From Diplodia intermedia (Eukaryota > Ascomycota > Dothideomycetes > Botryosphaeriales > Botryosphaeriaceae): 64,000 nucleotides of DNA. The notes beneath the pieces were generated by a model. The model made no database searches. It saw nothing but the letters and a program-made list of their open reading frames with translations, and was not told the DNA's origin. The stretch lies in the NCBI GenBank assembly GCA_021495925.1, contig JAKEKT010000019.1, positions 186,001 to 250,000 on the forward strand, in the 5' to 3' direction. The stretch's first letter is position 1, and each line of letters starts with the position of its first letter. Both the position numbers and the translations under genes were made by a program. Shown here in pieces: positions 21,239 to 32,326 of the stretch.

Positions 21239-23998
21239 ATGGCCTCATCCTACCAACCCCCGGAGCTGCAACCGGACTTCCCAGTCCGCTCTGGCCCGCT
21301 GCCCCAGGGATCGCCGATCGGCGGCCGCGAGCTGTACAAGCAGGCCGTCAGGGACTTCTTCAGGAGGGAGATTAGACAGCATCGCGGGGACCGACATCGG
21401 CTGGCCCGCCGCAGCGAAGGTGAGCAGAGAGCATGATTCAGGACCCGGCATGAGGTGTACCGCATGGCGTTCCGTGTTCCGGGGGCTGACGGGGCGGCAT
21501 TGACCGCATTTCCAGCGCAATGGGACCGAGCTAGCGACATCAAGTGGAAGGTGCTTCCATCAATCATCAGACGCCGCTGGGAAGCCGAGTCACGCCGGCT
21601 GTGGCCTCGTCGGGGAGACGATCCCACCGTGCGCACCGATCCAATGGATGTCTTCTGCAATGCCGACGAGATATACTATGCCAGGGGCCGGAAGCGTCCC
21701 GGCAGGATAGGACAGAAGCTGGATTGGTCCGAAGGTCAGTCGAGAAAAGGGGGGGCGTGCACCGCGTTGTGTCCTGAGGCCGCCAGTGTGGCTGATCAAG
21801 TGGGCATCGTAGAGTACATCCGCGAACGCTACCAGCCAGTGTACGACGCACTTAACACTCCTCCTGCCCCTAGCATCGCAGGCCAAGTTCCCGGTGGAGT
21901 ACCACAGAATGCCCCTATAAATCCAAACAACAACCCTGCGAATCCGGGAAATAACCCTCAACTCCCGCTCATAGCGCCCGGCAAAGCTATATTCCAAGAC
22001 GAGGTTCAAAAAATCGACCATGCCCGGGGATGGGACCCTCCCGGAAACAGTTGGTTGGCGGGTCTGCCCACGTATCGCCGTGCTAGCGACAATGGCCTAC
22101 GATCGGTGGAGCCAAATGTCCTTGACGAATTCAACGACAAGCTGAACCTGCACGAGGCCATCGGAAACCGGCGTAGCAAAGGCCAGTGGAAATGGCACAA
22201 GGAACTTGGCGCTGGGACTTACGGAAGGGCCATGCTTTATCGATGGGCCGATGGGGATGGCAACACCATTGCTGTAAGTCGTCGTCATTTCCTCGATTGA
22301 TCTCTCCACCAAAGCTGTACGTGTTACTGACTGGCGGTCCCTGGTGATCTAGCGTGTTGTTGTCAAGAGAGATCTTGGAGTATCTTCATTCAAGGAACGA
22401 CGGATTTTGCGGAACCTGCGCGACGCGGGGGTCCAAAGCAAATACATCGTGAAATACCTCGGCCAGAACGCTCGCGGAGAGCATTTGGGGCGCACATACT
22501 TGGAGTACGCTCCTTACGGCGACTTGAGCGACCTTTACGGGTACTACATGGCGAACAAGTAAGTCGAAGTGGACACTTTCCCAAAAGTGGGTGGAATCCG
22601 TTGGGGCTGACTGTCTCCCGCAGCATTATGATCCCCGAAGCATTCATTTGGTATCTGCTCCTCTGCCTTGCGGAAGCAGCAATCGTACTCGAACGGCCCG
22701 TTCCACCGAATAAGAAAGCCATGTTCCATTACGACATCAAGCCTGCGAATGTTTTGCTCACCTATCCCGACGTTTCCGACACCTCTCGCCACTGGCACCA
22801 GAACTACCCAGTAGTGCAGCTGGCCGATATGGGCGGCGTCCACGAGTACCCAAATCCAGATCAACCTGAGACGATCCACCGTGGAGGAGGTACACCCGGC
22901 TGGTCACCATGGGTAAGCACTTTGGATCTTTTTGCAGCCTTCAACATTCCTGCAAACAGACCCAAGTCCTTCATGCACAACATCTCCTGCCCTTCGCAGT
23001 TCCGTGAGCAAACTAACGTTAAAGAACGAAACAAAGGACTGACTCACCACCAGGAACTCAACAGACAAGTAGACCAAGAGAAATGCAACAGCGTCCGCAA
23101 CTGGAACGGCGACAAGAGGGGACGCCCGGCGAGCACACCCGCGCCGAAGCCCGAGCTCCCCGTCAACCCGCCCTGCCGCATCCACACCAGCATCTACCAG
23201 ATCGGCCTGCTGGCCTGGTACGGCATGCGGCTGCCGCCAAACCAGATGTCGACGAGCCAGCTGTGGTTGTTACCGCAATTCGACCCCAACCTCTTCAGGT
23301 CGGAAGTCGACTACTGGCACCTGTGCGCAAGGATCTCCCGCACCGACTTCCCGTCGCGCCACCTGCCCCGCAACCGCGACGAGGGCACCATCCTCGTGCG
23401 CGACATCGAGGCCGTCATCGACCACTTCTTTCCGGAGGACGACGACGACGACGACGACCCACCGCCGCCGCCGACGACCACCACAACCACCAGAAAGAGA
23501 GGCAGAAAGGCGCCGCCTCGGCCTCGGCCGAAGCCGAAGCGCAAGAAACCAAACCCGCACGCCGACCCGCTCCTCGACGCGGCCATCCTGCGCGCCCAGG
23601 GCGGCAGCCTGCACCCCTTCAACCTCCCGTCGTACCCCGCGCGCAGCGCCCTCGCCCCGCACTACTCGCCGCGCCTCGTCGAGTGCGTCTACCGCTGCCT
23701 CGAGCCGCTCGCCGAGAACCGGCCGTCGCCGCGGCAGCTGCTGGCCGAGGCGCGCGACGCGTGCGACGCCGACCTCGCGCGCTGGTGGCCGGGCGGGGGC
23801 GTCGTCGGCGGCGTCGTCGCCGGCGACGGCGCGGGCAAGGCGTCGAGCAGGCCGGTCGTGCCCGGGCCCGGGCCGTGGGTTGGGGCGGGGAGGCCGCCGG
23901 AGGAGGGGAGGGTCGGGATGGAGAGGCCGAGGGGGGTCATTTTGAGGGAGGACAAGTATCCGATTGGCGAGAGGGTGTTGAGGGATTTTTGGACGTGA
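21239..23998 (+). CDS. Divergent fungal protein kinase A (HYD/DMGG type)
   Basis: Six exons: 21239-21419, 21516-21734, 21813-22273, 22353-22558, 22624-22912 and 23054-23998, giving 766 aa. Intron phases are 1,1,0,2,0; all have GT...AG, several with CTGAC branch sites. Residues 1-260 form a long N-terminal region containing DVFCNADEIYYARGRK, shared with kinase B. Kinase motifs: Gly loop ELGAGTYGRAML (about 263), VAIK-type Lys in RVVVKRDL (about 292), FHYDIKPANVLL with catalytic D393 and the Asn, then LADMGG (D424) replacing DFG, and GGGTPGWSPW in the activation/P+1 region. The C-lobe carries an acidic/Pro/Lys-Arg insert (PEDDDDDDDPPPPP, then KRGRKAPPRPRPKPKRKK) and ends with YPIGERVLRDFW. The catalytic Lys, Asp and Asn survive, so activity is possible despite the unusual HYD and DMG. 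Substrate unknown. Confidence 0.85.
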
Positions 23999-24587
23999 AA
24001 GGAGGGGGGTGCGGTGTGTGGTAATGGTTTGTTTTGTTTTGTTTTTTTTCTTTTGGTCTTGCAAGGGAAGAGTGAAGCTTTTGATGAGTTGTTTTTATTC
24101 TTCTTGCTTTTCCTTTTCTTTTTGGGATGTTAATGGATGCTTGACTGTGGGATTATCTTTGGAGTTGCTGGATGTAGGCATAGGATGATGACAAGGTACT
24201 ATGGATTCTTGCTTTAAGCGCGCGTTGATTGAGTGGTTGAAGTCAGTGCTGACGTTGGATGCTGTCTACCTAGAAGAAGTTGTTGCCGCCCACGGTCATG
24301 CACGTCGCATCCCCACACCTTTCAACGCCACACTGCACAGCCAAGCCCACTGCCAGCAACTCCCCGTCTCTGGTATCCACAAGTCAAGGAAATGCTGACA
24401 AAATCAAGGAATCCGCCCACACAGGCAGCTGCGGGGTGGCAGGATGCGATCTGTGCCAGTGCTGCCTGTGGCGCAGCCTAGCTCAGCCTAGTTGCTGCCT
24501 GGCCTGCATCCCTCCATAAAACCAATTCCTCCCCTCACTGCCAATTCCAGTCGCCCAGCCCATTCCTCACTCATTCATTCACTCACT
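23999..24587. other. Intergenic
   Basis: 3' flank of kinase A (T-rich) and promoter of the DUF4139 gene. CATAAAA near 24515 is a possible weak TATA element about 70 bp before the start. No gene seen. Confidence 0.5.
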
Positions 24588-27185
24588 ATGTCCGGCGACA
24601 TTCCCCGGCAAGAGTTCCTCATCGACGACTTGCCCACGACTTCAGTCACCATCTACCCGTCGCGCGCCCACGTCGTCCGCGATATCGCCGACGTCAAACT
24701 CCAGCCCGGGCTCAACGAGGTGTCCATCTACGGTATCACGCCCGCCGCGGACGAGCATTCCGTCCAGCTCGACGGCCATGGCGCCGCCACCATCACCGAC
24801 ATGAGCGTCGAGCTCGTCGCCAACCGCGAGAGGTTCGCCGATCAGTTTTCCGGGGAAGAGTCGGATTCCGACCTGGACGAGGGAGATGAGGCCAGCGACA
24901 GCGAGTGGGAGCGTGGCCATCTGAGGGCGCTGGCCAGCGAGCTGAAGCGGTTGAGGGAGGAGGTCGAGGCGGCGCGCGAGAAGCAGAGCTCGGCGAATGA
25001 CCAGATGCGCGTGCTGAATGCCTTCATGGAGTCTATCAATGCGAAGCACAACGAGCTTGCGGATACCTCAAAGGCAATTGCTACGTATGGTGATGACAGG
25101 GCGCGTCTGCACAGGCAGTGGACGCTTGCGAAGCAGGAGATTGAAAGATTGGAGAAGAATATCAGGAAGAAGGAGGCCAACTTTCAAAAGGAGACCAAGG
25201 CGGAGCGAAAGGCCAAGAAGAAGCAAAGGGAGGAAAAGCAGAAGAAGATGGCTCAGAGGCTGAGGGAAAGGCAGCGCGTGAGGGACGAGAAGGCCAAGTT
25301 CTGGCCGAGGAAGCTCTATTGCGTCAAGCTGACCCTGGAAGCCCCCACCGACACGCCGACATCGTCTAGGCGGGGTTCAATCGAATCGGCTGCCTCTTCC
25401 CCGGACTTTGATGAGAAAGCCCCCGTCAGTGCGTCGGAGAAGACCGTACGGCTCTCTCTTTCGTACGTCGTCCGCGAAGCGTCCTGGTCGCCGCGGTACA
25501 ACGTCAGCATCTCATCTCTGGACAAGACCGCGACCATCATCTACAGCGCCGAGTTCAGCAACAAGACGTCCGAGACTTGGAAAGACGCCAAAATTACTCT
25601 CTCCACTTCGCAGACGTCCTATTCGGGGCTCGATGACAAGGTCCCCGAACTGCGGCCGTGGCCCATCTTCCTGAGGGATAGGCACGCATACGACGAGGAC
25701 GAGCATCTCTGGGATACCAAGCTCAGCCCGCAAGAGAATTTGTCCAGCAACAACTTCATCTCTCACGCTCATGGTCAGGATCACTTCAACCGATATGAGG
25801 TTTTCGGTCCCGAGCGCGTCGGCCTCTTTGGAAATCTGACCATCTCCGAACAACTGTTACAACATCGACCACCCCCGCCCCCCGCTTGGAAGCCTACCTT
25901 TGGAGCGCCGTCTCAGTTGGGCTCTGGATCTGGTGGTGGTCTGTTCAACAACACCGGTAGAGGGTTTGGTGCTACAACTGCTTTTGGCCAGGCAGCTCCA
26001 ACCGCCGGTAACAACGATTCCGGAGCCCAACAGCCTCCAGCCACCGGAGGGCTGTTTGGAAACAGCACCAATGCGCAGCCGACGCAAGGCGGAGGCCTGT
26101 TCGGTGGCGGCGGCAACACCAACGCACAACCAGCGCAAACTGGAGGATTATTCGGCAGCAGCAACAATAACACCACCACCAACACCCAGCCAGCGATTAC
26201 AACCAGCAGCAGCCTCTTCGGTAATAATACCACCAGCAACGACACTGTTCCACAACCTCCCACTACCGGCGGACTGTTCGGCCGCAGCGCCGCCGCTCCA
26301 CCACCCCCGGCCGCCGGTCCCGACCAGCACCCCTCCTCCACCCTGCACCAAGAGCCCACCTGGGAAGACTCGGGCATGACGACCGCCTACGACCTGCCGG
26401 GCACGCGCACCCTAGCGCCCTCGCCGCTCGCCCGCCGCCACAAGCTCGCCACCCTCCGCATCCGCGACGTCGCCCTCTCCTACCTGGCCATCCCCAAGCT
26501 GCGCAAGGGCGCCTTCCTGCGCGCCGAGCTGCGGAACCCGCCGGCAGCAACAAACGACGACGACGACGACGATGGGAAAGAAGACGGTAGCTGTGGTGGT
26601 GGTGGTGGTGAGAAAACAGGCGGCGGCGGCGGCGGCATCACCCTCCTCGCCGGCGCCGCCGGCCTCACCCTCGACGGCTCCTTCCTCGGCACGACGACGA
26701 CCCTCCCCCGCACCGCGCCGGGCGAGGCGCTCCAGCTCGACCTCGGCGTCGACCCCGCCGTGCACGTCGCGTACGCGCCGCCGGCGTTGCTGCGGCACGG
26801 CGGCGCGCAAGCCGGCCTGCTCATGGGCGCGCGCGAGGCGGCGGACCGGTACGCGCGCTGCACGACGCTGACGAATGCGCGCGGCGCGCGCGTGAGGGTG
26901 ACGGTGAGGGACCAGGTGCCCGTGTCGGAGATGGAGAGGTTGAGGGTGGAGGTGGTGGAGCCGAGGGGGCTGTGGAGGGGTGGGGGGAGGGTGAGGGCGG
27001 GCGAGGAGGAGGGGGAAGGGGAGGAGAAGGAGAAGAGGAAGGGGAGGTGGGGAGAGGCGACGGCGGAGATGAAGGAGGGGAATGTGGTCGAGTGGACGGT
27101 CGAGTTGGAGAAGGGGAGGAGTTGCAGGCTGCCGCTGGAGTGGGAGGTCAGGATGCCGGGGGACAAGAGGGTCGCTTTTGCGTAG
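24588..27185 (+). CDS. DUF4140/DUF4139 protein with internal GLFG repeats
   Basis: Intronless, 865 aa from ATG 24588; the frame is open upstream but the homology starts here. About residues 20-110 match DUF4140 (TSVTIYPSRAHVVRDI, then LNEVSIYGITPAADEHSVQL). About 150-240 is a charged coiled coil. DUF4139 begins near 245 (FWPRKLYCVKL, LSYVVREASWSPRYNVSIS) and resumes from about 590 to the C-terminus (RTLAPSPLARRHKLATLRI, then the final PLEWEVRMPGDKRVAFA). Between them (about 445-566) lie six GLFG/GLFN/SLFG units spaced roughly 20-25 residues in Asn/Thr/Gln-rich linkers, closely like FG-nucleoporins. The family is related in name to bacterial mucoidy inhibitor A-like proteins; its molecular function is not established. 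The 3' end is strongly GC-rich. Confidence 0.85.
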   Translation: MSGDIPRQEFLIDDLPTTSVTIYPSRAHVVRDIADVKLQPGLNEVSIYGITPAADEHSVQLDGHGAATITDMSVELVANRERFADQFSGEESDSDLDEGDEASDSEWERGHLRALASELKRLREEVEAAREKQSSANDQMRVLNAFMESINAKHNELADTSKAIATYGDDRARLHRQWTLAKQEIERLEKNIRKKEANFQKETKAERKAKKKQREEKQKKMAQRLRERQRVRDEKAKFWPRKLYCVKLTLEAPTDTPTSSRRGSIESAASSPDFDEKAPVSASEKTVRLSLSYVVREASWSPRYNVSISSLDKTATIIYSAEFSNKTSETWKDAKITLSTSQTSYSGLDDKVPELRPWPIFLRDRHAYDEDEHLWDTKLSPQENLSSNNFISHAHGQDHFNRYEVFGPERVGLFGNLTISEQLLQHRPPPPPAWKPTFGAPSQLGSGSGGGLFNNTGRGFGATTAFGQAAPTAGNNDSGAQQPPATGGLFGNSTNAQPTQGGGLFGGGGNTNAQPAQTGGLFGSSNNNTTTNTQPAITTSSSLFGNNTTSNDTVPQPPTTGGLFGRSAAAPPPPAAGPDQHPSSTLHQEPTWEDSGMTTAYDLPGTRTLAPSPLARRHKLATLRIRDVALSYLAIPKLRKGAFLRAELRNPPAATNDDDDDDGKEDGSCGGGGGEKTGGGGGGITLLAGAAGLTLDGSFLGTTTTLPRTAPGEALQLDLGVDPAVHVAYAPPALLRHGGAQAGLLMGAREAADRYARCTTLTNARGARVRVTVRDQVPVSEMERLRVEVVEPRGLWRGGGRVRAGEEEGEGEEKEKRKGRWGEATAEMKEGNVVEWTVELEKGRSCRLPLEWEVRMPGDKRVAFA

Positions 27186-28103
27186 TAGCGTTGTGTTGTG
27201 TTGTGACACAATGGGATTTTTTTGGGGGGACGGAGGAGAGAGTTGCGCCAAGTGCAGTAGATAAGTATATAGTATAGATAAATATAGGAATGCAAGCCAT
27301 CATGCGCTATACTTTTGCCGGTGATAGTGTTGTGCGAATACAGCTTTCTGCCCAGTCCAATTAGCCGTAGCAATCGGCGGAGAGGCGCGTCTCTTCGTCA
27401 ACGACTATATTGCCGGATATCAAAGAGAAAGATTCTCCGCCAATGCACGGGGCTTTCCTTTTGTGGACGCCACGGACTGGATGTTTTACAAGCAACTCGA
27501 ACAATGAGACTACGAGCGATGCACAATGACTGACCGAATATTCTTGCGACGCTGCAAGTTTTGAAGCGGCAGATAAGCTTTGAGATGCAGTTGAAGGCTT
27601 AGCCTGGTGATCGCCGTACTAAACCGGAAACGCGGCTGAGCTTAAGACAGCTTACGCAGCCAAGGCAGGCCTCGGCCTTAGCTCCGCCACCCCACGGAAA
27701 CTACGCGTCAGGAGTATCAAAAATGCCCCGTTTACCCCGTTCAGATCGGTGAGTGCGCAGGGAAAGGTGAATGGATCTGCCGGGCATTATATCCAGACCT
27801 TGGGTATATTGATCCGCGATTGCGCCTGCATTTGATCGGCTTACGCACTGCATCCACGCATTCACGATAGCGAATCTACCCCACAGATGCAGATCTTGGC
27901 TGCTTCAGTCTTCCTCTACACCACATAGGCTTAGATCAGACGCGTATGCAAAAGGCCAATTGGGCCTCCGCGTAAGTCTGGCCTTCGCAGAAGGCATGGT
28001 TGGGCTCTCGGTCCAGGTCGCGGCGGATTTCGGTGAATGAGTTCCTGGAAATACAGGCCAGAGTGCTTGGGTGCACCATGAGGAGGCTCCGAATGCGTTC
28101 AGC
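27186..28103. other. Intergenic upstream of tyrosinase
   Basis: About 0.9 kb without coding signals; mixed composition. Confidence 0.5.
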
Positions 28104-28111
28104 TATATAAA
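28104..28111 (+). promoter_or_regulatory. TATA box of the tyrosinase gene
   Basis: TATATAAA 125 bp upstream of ATG 28229, a consensus match; followed by a C/T-rich leader. Positional inference. Confidence 0.6.
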
Positions 28112-28228
28112 CCCATTTTTTCTCCGAGTTTCTTTGCTTCACTATCGACACTCTCGCTTCAGTTGTTCGTTGTCGTCTCTCATTTTCTTTCCATTTCGGA
28201 GCTCAGTTTAGGCTCGAAAATAGCCGCA

Positions 28229-29511
28229 ATGGGCATCCTCAAGTGGACAGTTGTCACTCTTTTTGCCTCCGCCGTTAATCTGGCAGTCAGTTCTCCGTTA
28301 GCGAGGCGTAATGGGACGTGTACTACCAAAAACCAGCGCAAATCATGGTAGGAACCTCCAAGAAAGTCTCGAAAGATACCGAGCTGAAGCAGTCGTCTCC
28401 CAGGAACAATCTCAGTGATACCGAGAAAGCGGAATACATCGACGCCGAGCTCTGTTTGATGTCGTCTCCAACGAAGCTCGACATCGAAGGCGCAGAGAAC
28501 CGATGGGACGAGCTGATGTACAGCCACATTGTCCAGTCCAACATCATCCACGACGTGGTATGCCACCGCTTCACACACCTCCCAGTACCGAGCCTCAGTG
28601 ACTGACCCCCCCATCCAACAACCCAGGGCGCCTTCCTCCCCTGGCACCGCCTCTACATGCGCGCCCACGAGCTCCTCCTCCAAACCGAATGCAACTACAC
28701 CGGCGCGCAGCCCTACTGGGAGGAGTCCCTCGACGTCGCCGCACTCAACGCCTCGTCCGTCTTCGACCCAACCACGGGCTTCGGCGGCAACGGCGCCGGC
28801 GACGACGAGTGCGTCGCGGACGGCCCGTTCCAGAACCTCACCCTGCACATCAACCAGACGTCCAGCCACGCCAGCTACTGCCTCTCGCGCAGCCTCGACG
28901 CCGACAACTTCCAGAAGGCCAGCACGACGTACATCGACGCGTGCTACGCGTCCGCCGACTACGACGCCGCCTACCAGTGCTACAAGTCCAGCCCGCACAC
29001 GGCCGGGCACGCGGGCGTCGGAGGAACGGTGAGTGGCCCACGCGACACCCACCCACAACCAAGTCCTGCGTACTAACGATACCTGCCTCCCTCCGAAGAT
29101 GCTCGACGTCGTGTCCAGCCCCGGCGACGTAAGTCTTTTCCCCCCAAACCCTCCCGTCTCTCTCCACATACGACGTCACGTCACGTCACATCGCCGCTAA
29201 TTACACGAATCGAACAACAGCCTCTCTTCTTCCTCCACCACACCAACCTCGACCGCCTGTGGTGGCTCTGGCAGAGCGCCAACCTGACCGCCCGCCTCAC
29301 CGACATGACCGGCCGCAACGTGCCGCGCACCAGCTACCTGGAGCAGAACGGCTTCGACTATCCCGGCGCGGATATTCTGGACTACGACGGCGACCCGGCG
29401 AATGTCACGACGCTGAATCATAATCTGTGGATGGTCGGGATTGTCCCGAATGCGACGGTGGGCGATGTGATGGATCTTGGTGGGGAGCTGATTTGTGCGG
29501 AGTATGTGTGA
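28229..29511 (+). CDS. Secreted short tyrosinase (type-3 copper)
   Basis: Five exons: 28229-28347, 28404-28557, 28627-29028, 29099-29128 (30-nt micro-exon) and 29221-29511, giving 331 aa. Residues 1-21 form a signal peptide. Copper site A: a His in YSHIVQSNIIHDV, then LPWHR and the His of RAHE. Copper site B: HTAGH, then FFLHHTNLDRLWW. The splice joins restore these motifs in frame (HDV|GAFLPWHR, GGT|MLDVVSSPGD|PLFF). Tyrosinases hydroxylate monophenols and oxidise diphenols to quinones. This one is short and secreted and lacks the C-terminal lid domain of the long intracellular melanin tyrosinases, so an extracellular phenol-oxidising or secondary-metabolite role is likely. N-glycosylation sites are plentiful (NYT, NAS, NQT). 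Stand-alone; no pathway genes adjacent. Confidence 0.92.
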
Positions 29512-30733
29512 GACTGGGGCGGTGGGAACGGTTGGTGGCATGGGATGAGTGGCTGGGAAGGCGTAGGGGTGCAGGTTTTGCAATACTTCGTGAGACTTCT
29601 GTTGTGGTCCGTACGTACCACTAGTTCACTCATTTCGGCGAAACTCGTGTCTTCGCCGCCTGCTCTCTATAAGAGCAGGCCTCCCCCTTTACCCTTTCTT
29701 CTTCCCTATCAAAGACTTCTTGTAAATAGAACGTAGCTGAATGTCAATTCACTATCGTTTCATAGCAACTTCCATGAAGTGCTGCTTCTCACTCCAATGG
29801 ATGAATTGGTTTTGCATGACATAGATGCTGTTTCATAAGCACGGCAAACGCTGTGGATCATATACTTTGCTAACCCAATCGAAGCCGAGCCACAGAGATC
29901 GTGTAACATAGACAGCATGAACATCTGTCGGCTTTCCAGAAAATCCGCAAGACTAGTCCCAAACATGCGGCTCCTGTTTCCTCGGTCTCCACGGGTCGAA
30001 ACCTTTTCAGCCCTTGTGCAATGTACCCAGAAGACCCTAGAACAGCCTCGATCATGCGGTTCCTTTTCCTCGGTCTCCACTCGTCGACCGTTTTCAGCCC
30101 TTGTGCAAACAACTAAGGATAGCGCGCTGCACCCGTAGATGCGGCCGACTACCGTGTTACTAGCTACGTGCGCTCTTGTTATCTTCCTTCCTCAATTAGC
30201 GTGGTGCGATGCCGCTCCGAAGGACAATTCAGTCGGGTGCGTTCGCCTCGTCACCCTAAAGAGAGCGGTGAAGGTTCGTCAACGGCCATCTTACCTCACA
30301 GGCAAGACTATGTCTTAAGAAGCCTCCCCTGGCCTTGATCCAACATCGTCTCGCTCGAAAGTCGCTCCTGCAATACTTCGCTGGAGCTTCTCATTGCGTG
30401 AGTCGGTGTGCCGACCCATGTGCTTCAAACGCTACCCACTGCGCCGCACCGCGCGCAGGCCTTATAAAGGGAAAATAGCACCAGCGAAAGACCTTCGCAC
30501 GGAGTGTCGCAGTCGGTAGCATTCAATTGTTACATATGCGCTCTTGCTGAAGAGTTCATCGGCATGCACAGCATGGATAAGTATTCCAGTGGCAATAAGC
30601 GGTGAGGTCGGTATGGTGTGTATATGATTCGGATCGTGCCACAATTCTTCCATTGACTACCTAGGAAACTCTATCTCACGTGAGTCAAACTTATCTACTT
30701 ACTTCGATAAAGTCGGCGCAATCGAGGAACAAC
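29512..30733. other. Intergenic with direct repeat
   Basis: About 1.2 kb starting the gene-poor segment. Apart from the 89-bp-period repeat listed separately, I see nothing. Confidence 0.45.
29964..30108. repeat. Imperfect tandem repeat, two copies
   Basis: 29964-30021 and 30053-30108 share CATGCGGYTCCT, CCTCGGTCTCCAC, a variable GTCG segment and TTTTCAGCCCTTGTGCAA; start-to-start distance is 89 bp. No target-site duplications or coding role seen. Confidence 0.6.
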
Positions 30734-31153
30734 ATGGCAACCATTATGGTAGGGCTGTTAGCATCTTCATGTAGCTCTGATGTCACTGATCTCCATTAGA
30801 GCCTTTCCGATACTCTCCTTCAATCACACGTTAACCCTTCTGGCACCAAAAACGAAGTGAGTAAGGAGAAAAAACCATTTAAGATTCTGGAATGGGTGTT
30901 TAACCTCGTGCGCAGTGGCCTCAACGTCCTTCGACATCCCAGGGTCAAGGATCACAGTCCGGCGGCAACTGATCGACCAGGGGACAACGATCCGGCCAAT
31001 GGTAGGACACTGTACCATCCCGGATCTGGCACCGATTGGCAGCCGTGTTCTCGGGTCAGAAGTGTGGCTGTGCGCGATTTCCCTTCCACGGTGCTGAAGA
31101 ATCCAACGTTCGTTAAGGAGGCAGGGTGGATGTTATTACGACGATCGTTCTGA
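30734..31153 (+). CDS. Possible small two-exon gene, unrecognised
   Basis: ATG 30734 (MATIM) is followed by a 51-nt GT...TTAG interval (30749-30799). The downstream frame continues SLSDTLLQSHVNPSGTK and stays open to 31153, giving 122 aa with KILEWVFNLVRSGLNVLRH. No signal peptide, membrane segment or known domain. The splice signals are plausible (GTAGGG...CTCCATTAG) but a clear branch site is lacking. It may be a relic in this gene-poor region. Confidence 0.25.
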
Positions 31154-32326
31154 GCAAATGTTTGCGAAAGAAGCACAAGTTGAGAATTTCAAGTCTTAGT
31201 ACTTGTTTGAAGCTATGAACTTTCATTTTAAGGGCAACTTGGAGCCGTTGTTGGCTGATAAATCGTTGTTTCGCGAAATATCTCATACCTGAAATTAAGT
31301 TCTGCACCTTGCAATCCCCGCAAATACTCATAGTCATTCTTTCTGAATTCTCTGCCTTCTTATGTGCCTGCCAGGTTCTTCTCTAAAAGGCGGCAAATTT
31401 GTTGGTGCACCATGGTCACACGGCTCCCACTTACCCGATACCGGGAATTTAGAGTGGTGCCTGTAAGCAGAACGTGGCATTGCATTTACGGTGATGTTGC
31501 AGGGCGTATAGTTGCACAACAGTCGGGTGGTGATGGGACTGGAGTGTAGAGCCAGTGCTTGGAGCGTCCGAGGTGTTACATTTGACCGAATCATGCATGC
31601 TCTCTCCTGTTCTGACTTACAGGTAATGCACGTCGCGCTCTTCCTCTCCATTCACATTGGCGCCTCATTTTTTCTTCTACACAGCCCCGACGTCGTCCTC
31701 CCCACATTTCCAGGCATAAGACTGCCCACATGATCTTTAGCTATTTACGTGCTTCGCTGGCATGTCATAGCCCGCTATGTACGTGCACGTCAAATTTGAC
31801 CTTCCCCGCGTCATTCGATGATAGTTTTCCGCTGGTGCTACGCATGGTGGTCATGATCGACCTCGAAGCCGTACGTGAGTGCCCGATGCTTCCGAGGCTT
31901 ACTCAAGGCTGACGGACCGCCCGTTGAAAAGGTTATTAGTCCCCGGACTAATCATGCCAGGTCGCCGAGCCCAGTTCACGCTTTCTCGCGATGGCCCGCT
32001 CATCAGGGCAGGACGGAGAGCCGTGCCCTGAAGCTACTGTCACAGCCTCCTTGTCAGACTTGGAATCTGGTCAACTCCACTCTTCTCCGCCGAGCATCGA
32101 ATTGGGGCAATTGAGTAGCGGTCAGAGAGAAAGCCAGAGATCTGCCCATGCTGGAGATCTCTCGAGCAACGGACTACAGAATGGCAAGCAATTTACCGAT
32201 GTTTGAGACCAACCGATCGACTGACTTGCTGAAGGACACCCTGTTTGTGCACGAGCAGAAGCATTACCTTGTCGCCAAGGAAAGCGGTTCTCTTCGCTAC
32301 CTCTTTGGAAATGGTTGGCGAGCTGT
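31154..32326. other. Intergenic or upstream exons of DUF6594-1
   Basis: About 1.2 kb. A 71-codon open frame from ATG 31991 (Ser/Gln/Glu-rich, MARSSGQDGEPCPEA...) could be an upstream disordered exon of the DUF6594 gene, but no convincing donor/acceptor pair connects it. Confidence 0.35.

Noticed and set aside
24492..24587. Upstream extension of the DUF4139 frame
   Set aside because: No ATG at its start; DUF4140 similarity begins right after ATG 24588.
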